From Longimycelium tulufanense (GTDB lineage: Bacteria; Actinomycetota; Actinomycetes; Mycobacteriales; Pseudonocardiaceae): DNA of 45,312 nucleotides. A program made the translations under genes and the position numbers. The stretch covers positions 248,538 through 293,849 of the forward strand of contig NZ_BMMK01000004.1 in the NCBI RefSeq assembly GCF_014645795.1, read 5' to 3'. Below, piece after piece: positions 1-7,068 of the stretch. Each line of letters starts with the position of its first letter. The first letter of the stretch is position 1. Under the pieces are notes generated by a model. The model had not been told where the DNA came from, made no database searches, and was given only the letters and a program-made list of their open reading frames with translations.

Positions 1-17
1 CCCCCCACGGCGGCCGG

Positions 18-998
18 TCAGGGCTCGACCGGGGTCAGCGGTGGCCGGCCGGCGAGCACCGCCGCGACGTTGTCGACGGCGAGCAGGCCCATTGCGTCCC
101 GCGTCGCGGCGCCCGCGCTGCCGATGTGCGGCACGATCACCACGTTGTCCAGTTCTCGCAGTCCCGGGTGCAGCTGTGGTTCGTCTTCGAAGACGTCGAG
201 CGCGGCGCCCGCGATCGACCCGGACCGCAGGGCGTCCACCAGCGCCGCCTCGTCCACGACCGGCCCGCGGGCGGTGTTCACCAGCAGCGCGGTGGACTTC
301 ATGCGCGCCAGCTCGGCCGGGCCGACCAGGTGGTGGGTCTGCGGCGTGAGTGGACAGTGCAGGCTGATGACGTCGCTGCGTTCCAGCACCTCGTCGAGGG
401 TGGCCGCAACGACGCCCAGGTCAGCCGCCTCCGGACTGCTCGCCCTACGTCCGGTCGCGAGGATGCGCATGCGGAAGGCGTGCGCGCGGCGCGCCACGGC
501 CATGCCGATTCGGCCGAGCCCGACGATCCCGAGCGTGGCGCCGGCGGAAACGTCGAGGCCGGTGAACATCGTGGGCGCCCAGGCCCACGGGCGCCCGGTG
601 CGGAGGAACCGGTCAGCTTCCACGATCCGGCGAGCCGCCGCGAGCAGGAGGCCGAACGCCAGGTCGGCGGTGGCCTCGTCCAGCACGCCGGGGGTGTTGG
701 TGACGGCAATGCCGCGGCGGGCCGTCTCGGCCAGGTCGACGTTGTCGTAGCCGACCGCCACGTTCGCCACGACGCGCAGCTGCTCACCGGCGGCGTCCAG
801 GAGTTCGGCATCGACCCGCTCGGTCAACAGCGGGACCAACGCCACCGCGCCCCGCACCGACTCGAGCAGCTCCCGGCGGGTGGGTGGGCGTTCCGGGTCG
901 GGGTGGACCACGACCGGGGCGTCCAGTTCGGACAACCGCGTCATGGCGGCCGGGGTGAGCCGGCGGGTGACGTACACGTGCGCGCGGGTGTTCGACAC
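18..998 (-). CDS. D-2-hydroxyacid dehydrogenase (glyoxylate/hydroxypyruvate reductase type)
   Basis: A 326-residue cytosolic NAD(P)-dependent dehydrogenase expected to interconvert 2-keto acids such as glyoxylate or hydroxypyruvate and D-2-hydroxyacids. The Rossmann dinucleotide motif GIVGLGRIG lies at residues 157-165. The family catalytic residues are present: Arg244 in NTARGPVVDE, Glu273 in FEDEP and His291 in PHIGSAG. Length is normal for the family and the protein looks intact. The start is GTG at 998. The exact substrate cannot be read from sequence, and phosphoglycerate dehydrogenase is less likely because there is no C-terminal ACT domain. Confidence 0.93.
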   Translation of the reverse strand: MSNTRAHVYVTRRLTPAAMTRLSELDAPVVVHPDPERPPTRRELLESVRGAVALVPLLTERVDAELLDAAGEQLRVVANVAVGYDNVDLAETARRGIAVTNTPGVLDEATADLAFGLLLAAARRIVEADRFLRTGRPWAWAPTMFTGLDVSAGATLGIVGLGRIGMAVARRAHAFRMRILATGRRASSPEAADLGVVAATLDEVLERSDVISLHCPLTPQTHHLVGPAELARMKSTALLVNTARGPVVDEAALVDALRSGSIAGAALDVFEDEPQLHPGLRELDNVVIVPHIGSAGAATRDAMGLLAVDNVAAVLAGRPPLTPVEP

Positions 999-1041
999 GG
1001 CTCGGATACTGCCCGACCCGTGTTGGTGGTAGGCGCTGATA

Positions 1042-1419
1042 TCAGATCTCGGGCACGCCGGAGGCGTAGCGGACGGCGGCGACCAACTCCGCGACGGCCT
1101 GCCGGGGCGAGCGCAGCTCCAGCACCCGGCCGGCGGTGTGGATGACCAGGGTGGTGCTCAGCGGGAAGCCGCGACCGGCGGTGACGCCGGCGAGCTGCCA
1201 GTAGGGCAGCGACTCGGACCAGCCGGAGCCGGCCAGCAGGATGCGCCGGTCGGTCACGGCGAAGAGCACGCGTCCGCGGCCGACCAGGGGGCCGGCGGTC
1301 AGGGCGCGGACGCGCTCGCCGGGGGCGAGCATGGTCTCCAGGATCCGGACGTCGTCGCTATGTCGGTTGCGGAGGCGTCGGGGCATCAGCGTCAGCCGCT
1401 GCTCCAGGTCGGGATGCAT
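1042..1419 (-). CDS. small PH-like domain protein (paralogue 1)
   Basis: A 125-residue soluble protein with no signal peptide or membrane segment. The order of elements, a start of the type 'LAPGERVRALTAG', a strand 'VLFAVTDRRILLAG' and repeated short strands, fits the bacterial PH-like (YdjN/bPH) fold often used as a small membrane-associated module. It resembles the next gene at 1567-1953 in the core 'GE/DERIRA.. G.. R..L.A.T.RR.L', so the two are probably old tandem duplicates. The ATG at 1419 is the only reasonable start. Function unknown. Confidence 0.75.
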   Translation of the reverse strand: MHPDLEQRLTLMPRRLRNRHSDDVRILETMLAPGERVRALTAGPLVGRGRVLFAVTDRRILLAGSGWSESLPYWQLAGVTAGRGFPLSTTLVIHTAGRVLELRSPRQAVAELVAAVRYASGVPEI

Positions 1420-1566
1420 GGCGGGACAGTGTCTTGAGTCACACGCCAGATCGCCATAATCCGAACGGGTGAAGACCGATCGGCGGCCGGGTTGTTCCGC
1501 CCAACGGGGGTCCGTGCCGGTACTTGGGTCGGTCCCTCCGGTTGGCCGGTTCGTCGGGCCGGTGGG

Positions 1567-1953
1567 TCACGCCGAGGCGATGCCCATGCGCACCGCGGCC
1601 GCGAAGCCCTGCGCCATGCGGAACGGGATGGCCGCTACGCGCAGCGAGTCCCGCGGGCCGTGCACGACCAGCGCGGCGCCGGCCCGGGAGTCGCCCGAGG
1701 TGGCGACGTAGGCGACCTCGGCGAGGGGGATGTCGACCAAATCTTCGGTGGCCAGGGCGAGGACGCGCCGGTTGGTCGCGGCGAGCAGCAGCTCGCCCTG
1801 GGCGGTGGAACGGCCCGTTGCGACGGCCCGGATCCGTTCGTCCGGGCGCAGCAGGTCGGTGAGCCGCTTCACGCGTGCCGGATCGGCCTGCCCGGCCAGC
1901 CCGGGCAGGAGATCGTGCGGCACGGCGAGGAGCTCAGCCACGCCAGCCAGCAT
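1567..1953 (-). CDS. small PH-like domain protein (paralogue 2)
   Basis: A 128-residue soluble protein starting at ATG 1953. It has a helical N-terminus, then 'LRPDERIRAVATG', 'LLLAATNRRVLAL' and a final helix 'IPFRMAQGFAAAVRMG'. The central block aligns by eye with the neighbouring 125-residue protein at 1042-1419, suggesting a duplicated PH-like fold. It is divergent from the next gene (start 2012, plus strand), with 58 bp between them that must hold both promoters. No catalytic motif is seen and the role is unknown. Confidence 0.72.
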   Translation of the reverse strand: MLAGVAELLAVPHDLLPGLAGQADPARVKRLTDLLRPDERIRAVATGRSTAQGELLLAATNRRVLALATEDLVDIPLAEVAYVATSGDSRAGAALVVHGPRDSLRVAAIPFRMAQGFAAAVRMGIASA

Positions 1954-2011
1954 CGCCGCGGGGTTGACCGGCGGGAAGCGGCCGATCGGGTGACGGGACT
2001 ACGGTGGGGTC

Positions 2012-2428
2012 GTGCGGCTGCATCCGGTGGAGGCCCGCGGCAGGTTCGGCGCCGCGCGGGTGGCACGGCTGGCGACCATGGGCCCGGACGGAGCGCCCCA
2101 CCTGGTGCCCGTCGTGTTCGCGGTCGCCGGGGACGACATCTGGACGGCGGTTGATGCCAAGCCCAAGCGGAGCAGGGAGTTGCGCCGGGTGGAGAACATC
2201 GCCGCGAATCCCGCTGTGTCACTTCTGGTCGACCACTACGAGGACGACTGGAGCAAGCTGTGGTGGGTGCGCGCCGACGGTGTCGCCGAGATCGCCGGTG
2301 ACTGGCCCGATGCCGAGGACGGCCTGTTGTTGCTGTGCGAGAAGTACGAGCAGTACCAGCAGGAGCCGCCGGATGGACCGGTCCTGCACATCCGCGTGCA
2401 CCACTGGTCCGGCTGGGCAGCCAGCTGA
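2012..2428 (+). CDS. PPOX-class F420-dependent oxidoreductase-like protein
   Basis: A 138-residue split-barrel protein of the pyridoxamine-phosphate-oxidase-like class, which in actinobacteria usually binds deazaflavin F420 or FMN. Diagnostic stretches are 'GAARVARLATMGPDGAPHLVPVVF' near the N-terminus, 'KRSRELRRVENIAANPAVSLLVDHY' in the middle and 'WWVRADGVAEI'. The first of these is the family pattern of an Arg-Leu-Ala-Thr strand followed by Asp-Gly-Pro-His. Starts at GTG 2012. Substrate unknown; length and motif order match the TIGR03668-type F420 family as I remember it. Confidence 0.85.
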   Translation: MRLHPVEARGRFGAARVARLATMGPDGAPHLVPVVFAVAGDDIWTAVDAKPKRSRELRRVENIAANPAVSLLVDHYEDDWSKLWWVRADGVAEIAGDWPDAEDGLLLLCEKYEQYQQEPPDGPVLHIRVHHWSGWAAS

Positions 2429-2751
2429 CTCCGTGCCGGCCTGGCTGCCACGCGGATCCCGAACACGGCCGGCGGCACGTTCCGTACCCGCCGGCGTCGA
2501 CCTCCGTGAACCGATTCTCCCTTTGCCGCAAGGGAATCCGACCTGCTTCGCGATCGATCCCTCTGATCCGCACCGTGTTCGTGCACTTGATCACGATCGG
2601 CTCAGACGTATCGCTCCCGCAGACGACGCGGGAAGCGGCCGAAGCAGCAGCGAAGCTCGTCCCCCGGACGCCGTATCAGGAACCGATGGGCTCACTTCGG
2701 GCTCACAGCCCGCCAAGCGCGGGACTCATCTGCAGATCGTTGACCGCTCGC
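2429..2751. other. gene-free stretch before the tRNA terminator
   Basis: Some 320 bases between the PPOX gene and the terminator of the minus-strand tRNA-Thr. Open frames exist on both strands but their translations are arginine/serine-rich, have no ribosome binding site and run on into the tRNA, so I do not accept any as a gene. It lies on the 3' side of the tRNA, a classical integration position, but I find no copy of the tRNA 3' end here. Confidence 0.5.
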
Positions 2752-2790
2752 AAAACGAAAACCGCAGGTCACGCAAGGTGACCTGCGGTC
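2752..2790 (-). terminator. intrinsic terminator of tRNA-Thr
   Basis: A perfect 11-bp inverted repeat (ACCGCAGGTCA, 2761-2771, against TGACCTGCGGT, 2779-2789) with a 7-base loop. Read on the minus strand it is followed by the T-rich run TTTTCGTTTTG. It starts about 10 bases after the tRNA 3' end, as expected for a Rho-independent terminator. Confidence 0.85.
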
Positions 2791-2799
2791 CTTCTCCGG

Positions 2800-2873
2800 A
2801 GCCGCCTGTGGGAATCGAACCCACGACCTACGCATTACGAGTGCGTCGCTCTGGCCGACTGAGCTAAGGCGGC
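2800..2873 (-). tRNA. tRNA-Thr (anticodon CGT)
   Basis: A full cloverleaf on the minus strand, 74 nt without CCA. The acceptor stem pairs GCCGCCT (2873-2867) with AGGCGGC (2807-2801); discriminator base T. The D-arm has TTAGCTCAGTCGGC, the anticodon stem-loop is ACGCA-CTCGTAA-TGCGT with anticodon CGT (codon ACG), and the T-arm is GTGGG-TTCGATT-CCCAC. CCA is not encoded. A terminator follows immediately at 2752-2790. Confidence 0.96.
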
Positions 2874-3110
2874 GAGGCGGCACCAGTGTAGCGGGCACGT
2901 GGGGCGTCACCACTACCGGCACCCGTCGTTGGGTCAGACGTGACGCGCGTCTCAGGGAGTGTGGGGAGGGTCCGGGCCGGGGGAAGCGACCGAACGACCG
3001 TGGCTTCCCCCGGCCACCACTCGCGCGCCGCCCGCCCCGCTCGCGGGCGGTCCCGCAGCCTCAAGACGCTTCTTGGCAGGGCCGCACGTCGCCCAAAGGA
3101 GGCCGAGCCG

Positions 3111-4703
3111 ATGCACCGACGATTACCGCTCACCGTCGCCCTCCCCACCGCCGCGCTCCTGACCGCACTGTCCGCGCCCCCGGCCGCCGCCACCCCTCCG
3201 ACCACCCCGATTCCGTTTCCGGTCGACCCCGGCGCCCCGCCGGACAGCGCGCCCCGCCCGCCCTACTCCCGCCCGGTCGTTGCCGACGCCGGCAGCGGCC
3301 TGGCCCTCGTCCGCCTGCTTCCCCGCTCGGTGGAGACGAAGACGTCGTTACCCGGCCAAAGCGAGCACCTTCCCCGCCAGTCCGCGGGCGAGGTGGGCCT
3401 CGGCCTCGCCACGGCCCAGGCGAACTCCGAGGCCCACCTGACCTACGAGTCCGCGATCGCCGAGTCCGCGCCGCTCGGATTCGCCGTCCGTGGCCGCGCT
3501 CCCCGCCCACCCGGCTCGCTCACCCAAACCGCCCTCCCGGACAACGACAAGCCACTCACGCGCGGCCATCAGCTTCCGGAGCCCCCGGCGGACGCGCTGG
3601 CCCGGGCCGGCGTCGGAGAAGGCAGCGTCCACGCCCGGTGGGACCAGTTCCTCGGCGCGTGTGTCGACCCGATCGCCGACGCCAGAACGTCGCTGGCCAG
3701 TCTCTCCGCGGTCAACGTCATCCCGTCGCTACCGGCCAATCCCGACCTTGCCGGCTTACTCCCGGAAAGCGCCCCGTCGATGCCGCCCGAGGCCACGAAA
3801 GCCCTGATCGACGGCGTCCAGGCGCTCTCCGCTCCACTCCACCAACTCGGGGGTCTGCTGTCCGGGCAAGGGAAAGCGGATGGCTCTGGCTCCCTGGTTC
3901 ACGCACCCGGCACGCTCGGCGTGCGTTCGACGGTTCGTCTCGTCGATGTCGAGGGCCTGCCGGGAAAGGCGGTGCGCGCGACCTCCACGGTTGAGGTTTC
4001 CAGCGTCCGACTGCTGCCCGGAACACCCCAGGAGATCCGGGCAGAGGTCGTCAGCCAGCCCACGCTCACGGCGACCTCCACCGGTGAGGAGAACACCTCC
4101 ACACTCCACTACGCCGCGCCGGTGGTGCGCGTTGTCCAGACGGGCCAGGAACTCGCCGTCCTCGATGCGGCCAACCCGAAACTGGACGTCCCCGTGGGCG
4201 TTCCGATCTTCACCGACGACGAACCTCTCCAGCGCCCGGTGATCGGTGCGCTCCTGCCGGACGGATCACCAGTCCCCTCCGCACTGGGACGGATCGACAT
4301 CGCGGTTCTTCGGCTCCACATCGGCCAGCTGAGCGAGAAACGGACCGGGGCGAGTGTCGGTGCCGTCGCCCGCCTGCTCGACGTCCAGCTTGTCCCGACC
4401 AACGCCCTGAACCTGCCCGACCTGCCCCCAGCGCTGGCCCAAGTCGCCATCGGCGAACAGGTGGCACGCGCCCTCGCCCCACGCGGGGGCGTGACGTGCG
4501 GGGCCCCGGAGCAACCCGCCGCACCCCAACCGGTTCCGCCACAGGCCGCCCCTACCCCGCCGCTCGCCCACACCAACGCCGCCTACGACGCGATCCCGCT
4601 CCTCTGGCTGGGTGCCGGGCTTCTCCTTACCGGCGCCATCCTGGTTTCCGCCCTGCCATCCCCCACACGACGCAGGAGGAGTGAAGCCGGAACCGACGGT
4701 TGA
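3111..4703 (+). CDS. secreted protein with C-terminal membrane anchor
   Basis: A 530-residue exported protein. I place the start at ATG 3111 because AAAGGAGG lies 7-14 bases upstream and the first 30 residues form a signal peptide (MHRR, hydrophobic core, then SAPPAAA). The mature part is proline/alanine-rich without catalytic motifs. The C-terminus has a Pro-rich linker, one transmembrane helix (roughly LLWLGAGLLLTGAILVSAL) and a positive tail (PTRRRRSEAG). That layout suggests a surface protein held in the membrane by its C-terminus. No LPXTG or LAXTG sortase signal is seen. The frame stays open upstream to 2940, which would be incompatible with the signal peptide. Confidence 0.82.
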   Translation: MHRRLPLTVALPTAALLTALSAPPAAATPPTTPIPFPVDPGAPPDSAPRPPYSRPVVADAGSGLALVRLLPRSVETKTSLPGQSEHLPRQSAGEVGLGLATAQANSEAHLTYESAIAESAPLGFAVRGRAPRPPGSLTQTALPDNDKPLTRGHQLPEPPADALARAGVGEGSVHARWDQFLGACVDPIADARTSLASLSAVNVIPSLPANPDLAGLLPESAPSMPPEATKALIDGVQALSAPLHQLGGLLSGQGKADGSGSLVHAPGTLGVRSTVRLVDVEGLPGKAVRATSTVEVSSVRLLPGTPQEIRAEVVSQPTLTATSTGEENTSTLHYAAPVVRVVQTGQELAVLDAANPKLDVPVGVPIFTDDEPLQRPVIGALLPDGSPVPSALGRIDIAVLRLHIGQLSEKRTGASVGAVARLLDVQLVPTNALNLPDLPPALAQVAIGEQVARALAPRGGVTCGAPEQPAAPQPVPPQAAPTPPLAHTNAAYDAIPLLWLGAGLLLTGAILVSALPSPTRRRRSEAGTDG

Positions 4704-4868
4704 CTGACTCGTTACGGCGATCACCGGATCAGCGGCGACAGAGCGTCACCCCGATGTGCTTCGCTGTGATCCAGCGCACGTTTTCCGGCGCTGTGCGGGC
4801 GTTCCCGGACGACGCGGCCGACCGGGCGTCCACGGGCGGATCCTCGGCCGCGAGAGCGGGGCGGCGTG

Positions 4869-5660
4869 ATGAGCACCGAGCTGTTCTCCCTCACGGGACG
4901 CACCGCACTGGTGACGGGGGCGCGTACCGGCATCGGCCGGGCACTCGCCATCGGGCTGGCCAAGGCGGGCGCGGACCTGGTGTTGTTGAGCCGTACCCAG
5001 GACGTGGACGGCGTCGCCGCCGAGGTGGCTGCCACCGGCCGCAAGGTCGACCTCGTCGTGGCGGACCTGGCCCGGCCGGACAAGGTGGAGCCGGAGTTGT
5101 CCCGGCTGTTGGCCGAGCGGCAGATCGACGTCCTGGTCAACAACGCCGGGATCGTGCACCGCGAGCACGCCACCGAGGTCGAGCTGGGCGACTGGCGGCG
5201 CGTACTGACGGTGAACCTGGAGTCGGTTTTCCTGCTCTGCCAGCTGGTCGGCCGGCAGATGCTGGTCCGCCGGCACTCGGGTGTCAACGACCATCCGTTG
5301 CCCAGCAACGGAAAAATCATCAACATCGCCTCGCTGCTGAGCTTCCAGGGCGGGATCATGCTGCCCGCCTGTACCGCCAGCAAGAGCGCGGTGGCCGGGT
5401 TGACCAGGTCGCTGGCGAACGAGTGGGGACCGCACGGCGTGCAGGTGAACGCGATTGCGCCGGGGCACATCGCCACCCGGAGCACCGCCCCGATCAGGGC
5501 CGACGGGGATCGGGAGGCCGCCATCCGGTCCCGCATCCCGGCGGGCCGCTGGGGCAGGCCGGACGACCTCGTCGGCGCGGCGATCTTCCTGAGTTCCCGT
5601 GCCTCCGACTACGTCAGCGGGCACGTCCTGGTGGTCGACGGCGGTTGGCTGGCGCGGTGA
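4869..5660 (+). CDS. SDR oxidoreductase, 2-deoxy-D-gluconate 3-dehydrogenase-like, with altered active site
   Basis: A 263-residue classical short-chain dehydrogenase. The cofactor motif is TGARTGIG near the N-terminus, the NNAG structural motif is near residue 93, and the overall pattern (SLTGRTALVTGARTGIGRAL, IINIASLLSFQGGI) is close to KduD-type sugar-acid dehydrogenases. The catalytic Ser155 and Lys172 are in place, but the position of the catalytic Tyr (YxxxK) is Cys168: codons at 5361-5387 read L-P-A-C-T-A-S-K-S. There is also a small insertion before the KIINIAS strand. The enzyme may be inactive or altered, or a single TAT to TGT change may be at work. A GTG at 4866 is an alternative start. 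Confidence 0.88.
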   Translation: MSTELFSLTGRTALVTGARTGIGRALAIGLAKAGADLVLLSRTQDVDGVAAEVAATGRKVDLVVADLARPDKVEPELSRLLAERQIDVLVNNAGIVHREHATEVELGDWRRVLTVNLESVFLLCQLVGRQMLVRRHSGVNDHPLPSNGKIINIASLLSFQGGIMLPACTASKSAVAGLTRSLANEWGPHGVQVNAIAPGHIATRSTAPIRADGDREAAIRSRIPAGRWGRPDDLVGAAIFLSSRASDYVSGHVLVVDGGWLAR

Positions 5661-5850
5661 TGCCACGGAGACCGTCCGCAATGGCACGAAGGGCGTGGTG
5701 GGTCGTCGAGGTCGTTGACGGTTGCGGGGTCATCAGCAGCACCGCCGGCGGCACCACTCAGTCGGTCACCGGCTGTTTGTCGGGCAGCGGCCTCGAGGTC
5801 TCCGCGGGGCGCTGCCCGCGCGGCATCGGGAGATGCTGCCGCGGCCGCGT

Positions 5851-7068
5851 TCAGCGTCCGGTGTGCAGGGCGGTGACGAGAGCTTCCACCGCGATGCGAG
5901 GCTTGACGTTCATGTCGAGCGCTTCGCGGCAGGCCAGGACCGCCTCCAGCCGGCGCAGCGCGGACTCGGGGGTCCACTGGCCCGCCGCCGCCCGCACGTC
6001 CTCGGCCTTGTCCGGGTGGGCCAGTGGCGCGTCGGCGCCGAACGCGGCCAGCAGCACGTCCCGGTAGAACCCGGCGAGGTCGACCAGAGCGCGGTCGAGG
6101 GCGTCCCGCTGGGTCCGGGTGGCCCTGGACTTCTGTCGCCGCTCCAAATCCTTCAGCGCGCCCTTGGCTCCCCGGGTTGCGGACGCGGTGCCCTTGCCGG
6201 TCCCGCCGGCACCCATGGCGGTCTGCAACGCCTCCCGTTCGGCCTCGTCGAGTGTCCCGCTCACCGTCTTGGCCTCCGACTCGGCGGACCTGACCAGGTC
6301 GTCGGACGCGGGGAACACGTCGGCGAAGCGACGCAGGCCGAGCGGGATGCGCAGCACGGACTCCCGCCGACGGCGGGCCTCATCATCGGTGGCCAGCCGG
6401 CGCGCCCGGCCGACGTGCCCGCCGCACACCGACGCGGCCCACTCGGCGGTCTGCGGGTCCAAGCCGTCCCGGCGGTGCAGGACGTCGGCGATCGCGGCCG
6501 GCGAGGGGGTGCCCAGCGACAGCACGCGGCACCGGGAGCGGATCGTCACCGACACGTCGTCGGGGTGGTCGGAGGGTGCGCACAGCAGGAACACGGTGCG
6601 GGCCGGCGGTTCCTCCACCGCCTTCAGCAGGGCGTTGGCGGCGCCTTCGGTCAGCCGGTCGGCGTCCTCGATCAGCACGACCTGCCAGCGCCCGGTGGTC
6701 GGGCGTCGCGCGGCGACCTGCACCAGCGACCGCATCTCGCTGACCGAAATGGACAGTCCCTCGGGCACGACCACGCGCACGTCGGCGTGTGTGCCGGCGA
6801 CCGCCGTCCGGCAGGCCGAGCATTCGCCGCAACCCGGTTCCTCCGCGTCCCCGGTGCACTGCAGGGCCGCGGCGAAGGAGCGGGCGGCCACCGAGCGCCC
6901 GGAGCCGGGCGGGCCGGTGAACAGCCACGCGTGGGTCATCGCGCCGGGCGCGGCCGACCGACCGCTGGTGAAGTGCAGTGCGGCCCGGGCCGCCTCCAAC
7001 AGCACCCGCACGGCCTCGGGCTGCCCGACCACGTCCGCCCAGACGCCCGTGGTCACGGCCGGAGTCAC
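5851..7068 (-). CDS. holB: DNA polymerase III subunit delta prime
   Basis: A 405-residue clamp-loader subunit that helps load the beta sliding clamp at replication forks. It shows the AAA+ layout: 'VVGQPEAVRVL' at the start, a Walker-A-like GPPGSGRS with Arg for Lys (usual for delta prime, which does not hydrolyse ATP), a zinc site with C..CGECSAC, 'VVLIEDADRLTEGAANALLKAVEEPP' and the arginine-finger SRC motif in TIRSRC. I choose GTG 7068, which overlaps the stop of the upstream MFS-kinase gene by four bases (GTGA), implying translational coupling. The frame stays open up to 7119 but that stretch is arginine/glycine-rich. Confidence 0.93.
   Translation of the reverse strand: MTPAVTTGVWADVVGQPEAVRVLLEAARAALHFTSGRSAAPGAMTHAWLFTGPPGSGRSVAARSFAAALQCTGDAEEPGCGECSACRTAVAGTHADVRVVVPEGLSISVSEMRSLVQVAARRPTTGRWQVVLIEDADRLTEGAANALLKAVEEPPARTVFLLCAPSDHPDDVSVTIRSRCRVLSLGTPSPAAIADVLHRRDGLDPQTAEWAASVCGGHVGRARRLATDDEARRRRESVLRIPLGLRRFADVFPASDDLVRSAESEAKTVSGTLDEAEREALQTAMGAGGTGKGTASATRGAKGALKDLERRQKSRATRTQRDALDRALVDLAGFYRDVLLAAFGADAPLAHPDKAEDVRAAAGQWTPESALRRLEAVLACREALDMNVKPRIAVEALVTALHTGR

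Noticed and set aside
2429-2873. Attachment site at the tRNA-Thr 3' end
   Set aside because: No duplicated tRNA 3' segment is seen in the window and no integrase is adjacent; the accessory region begins 20 kb away.
2692-2922. Minus-strand frame with VGQSDALVMRRSWVRFPQ
   Set aside because: This is the well-known false translation of a tRNA gene (tRNA-Thr at 2800-2873), not a protein.
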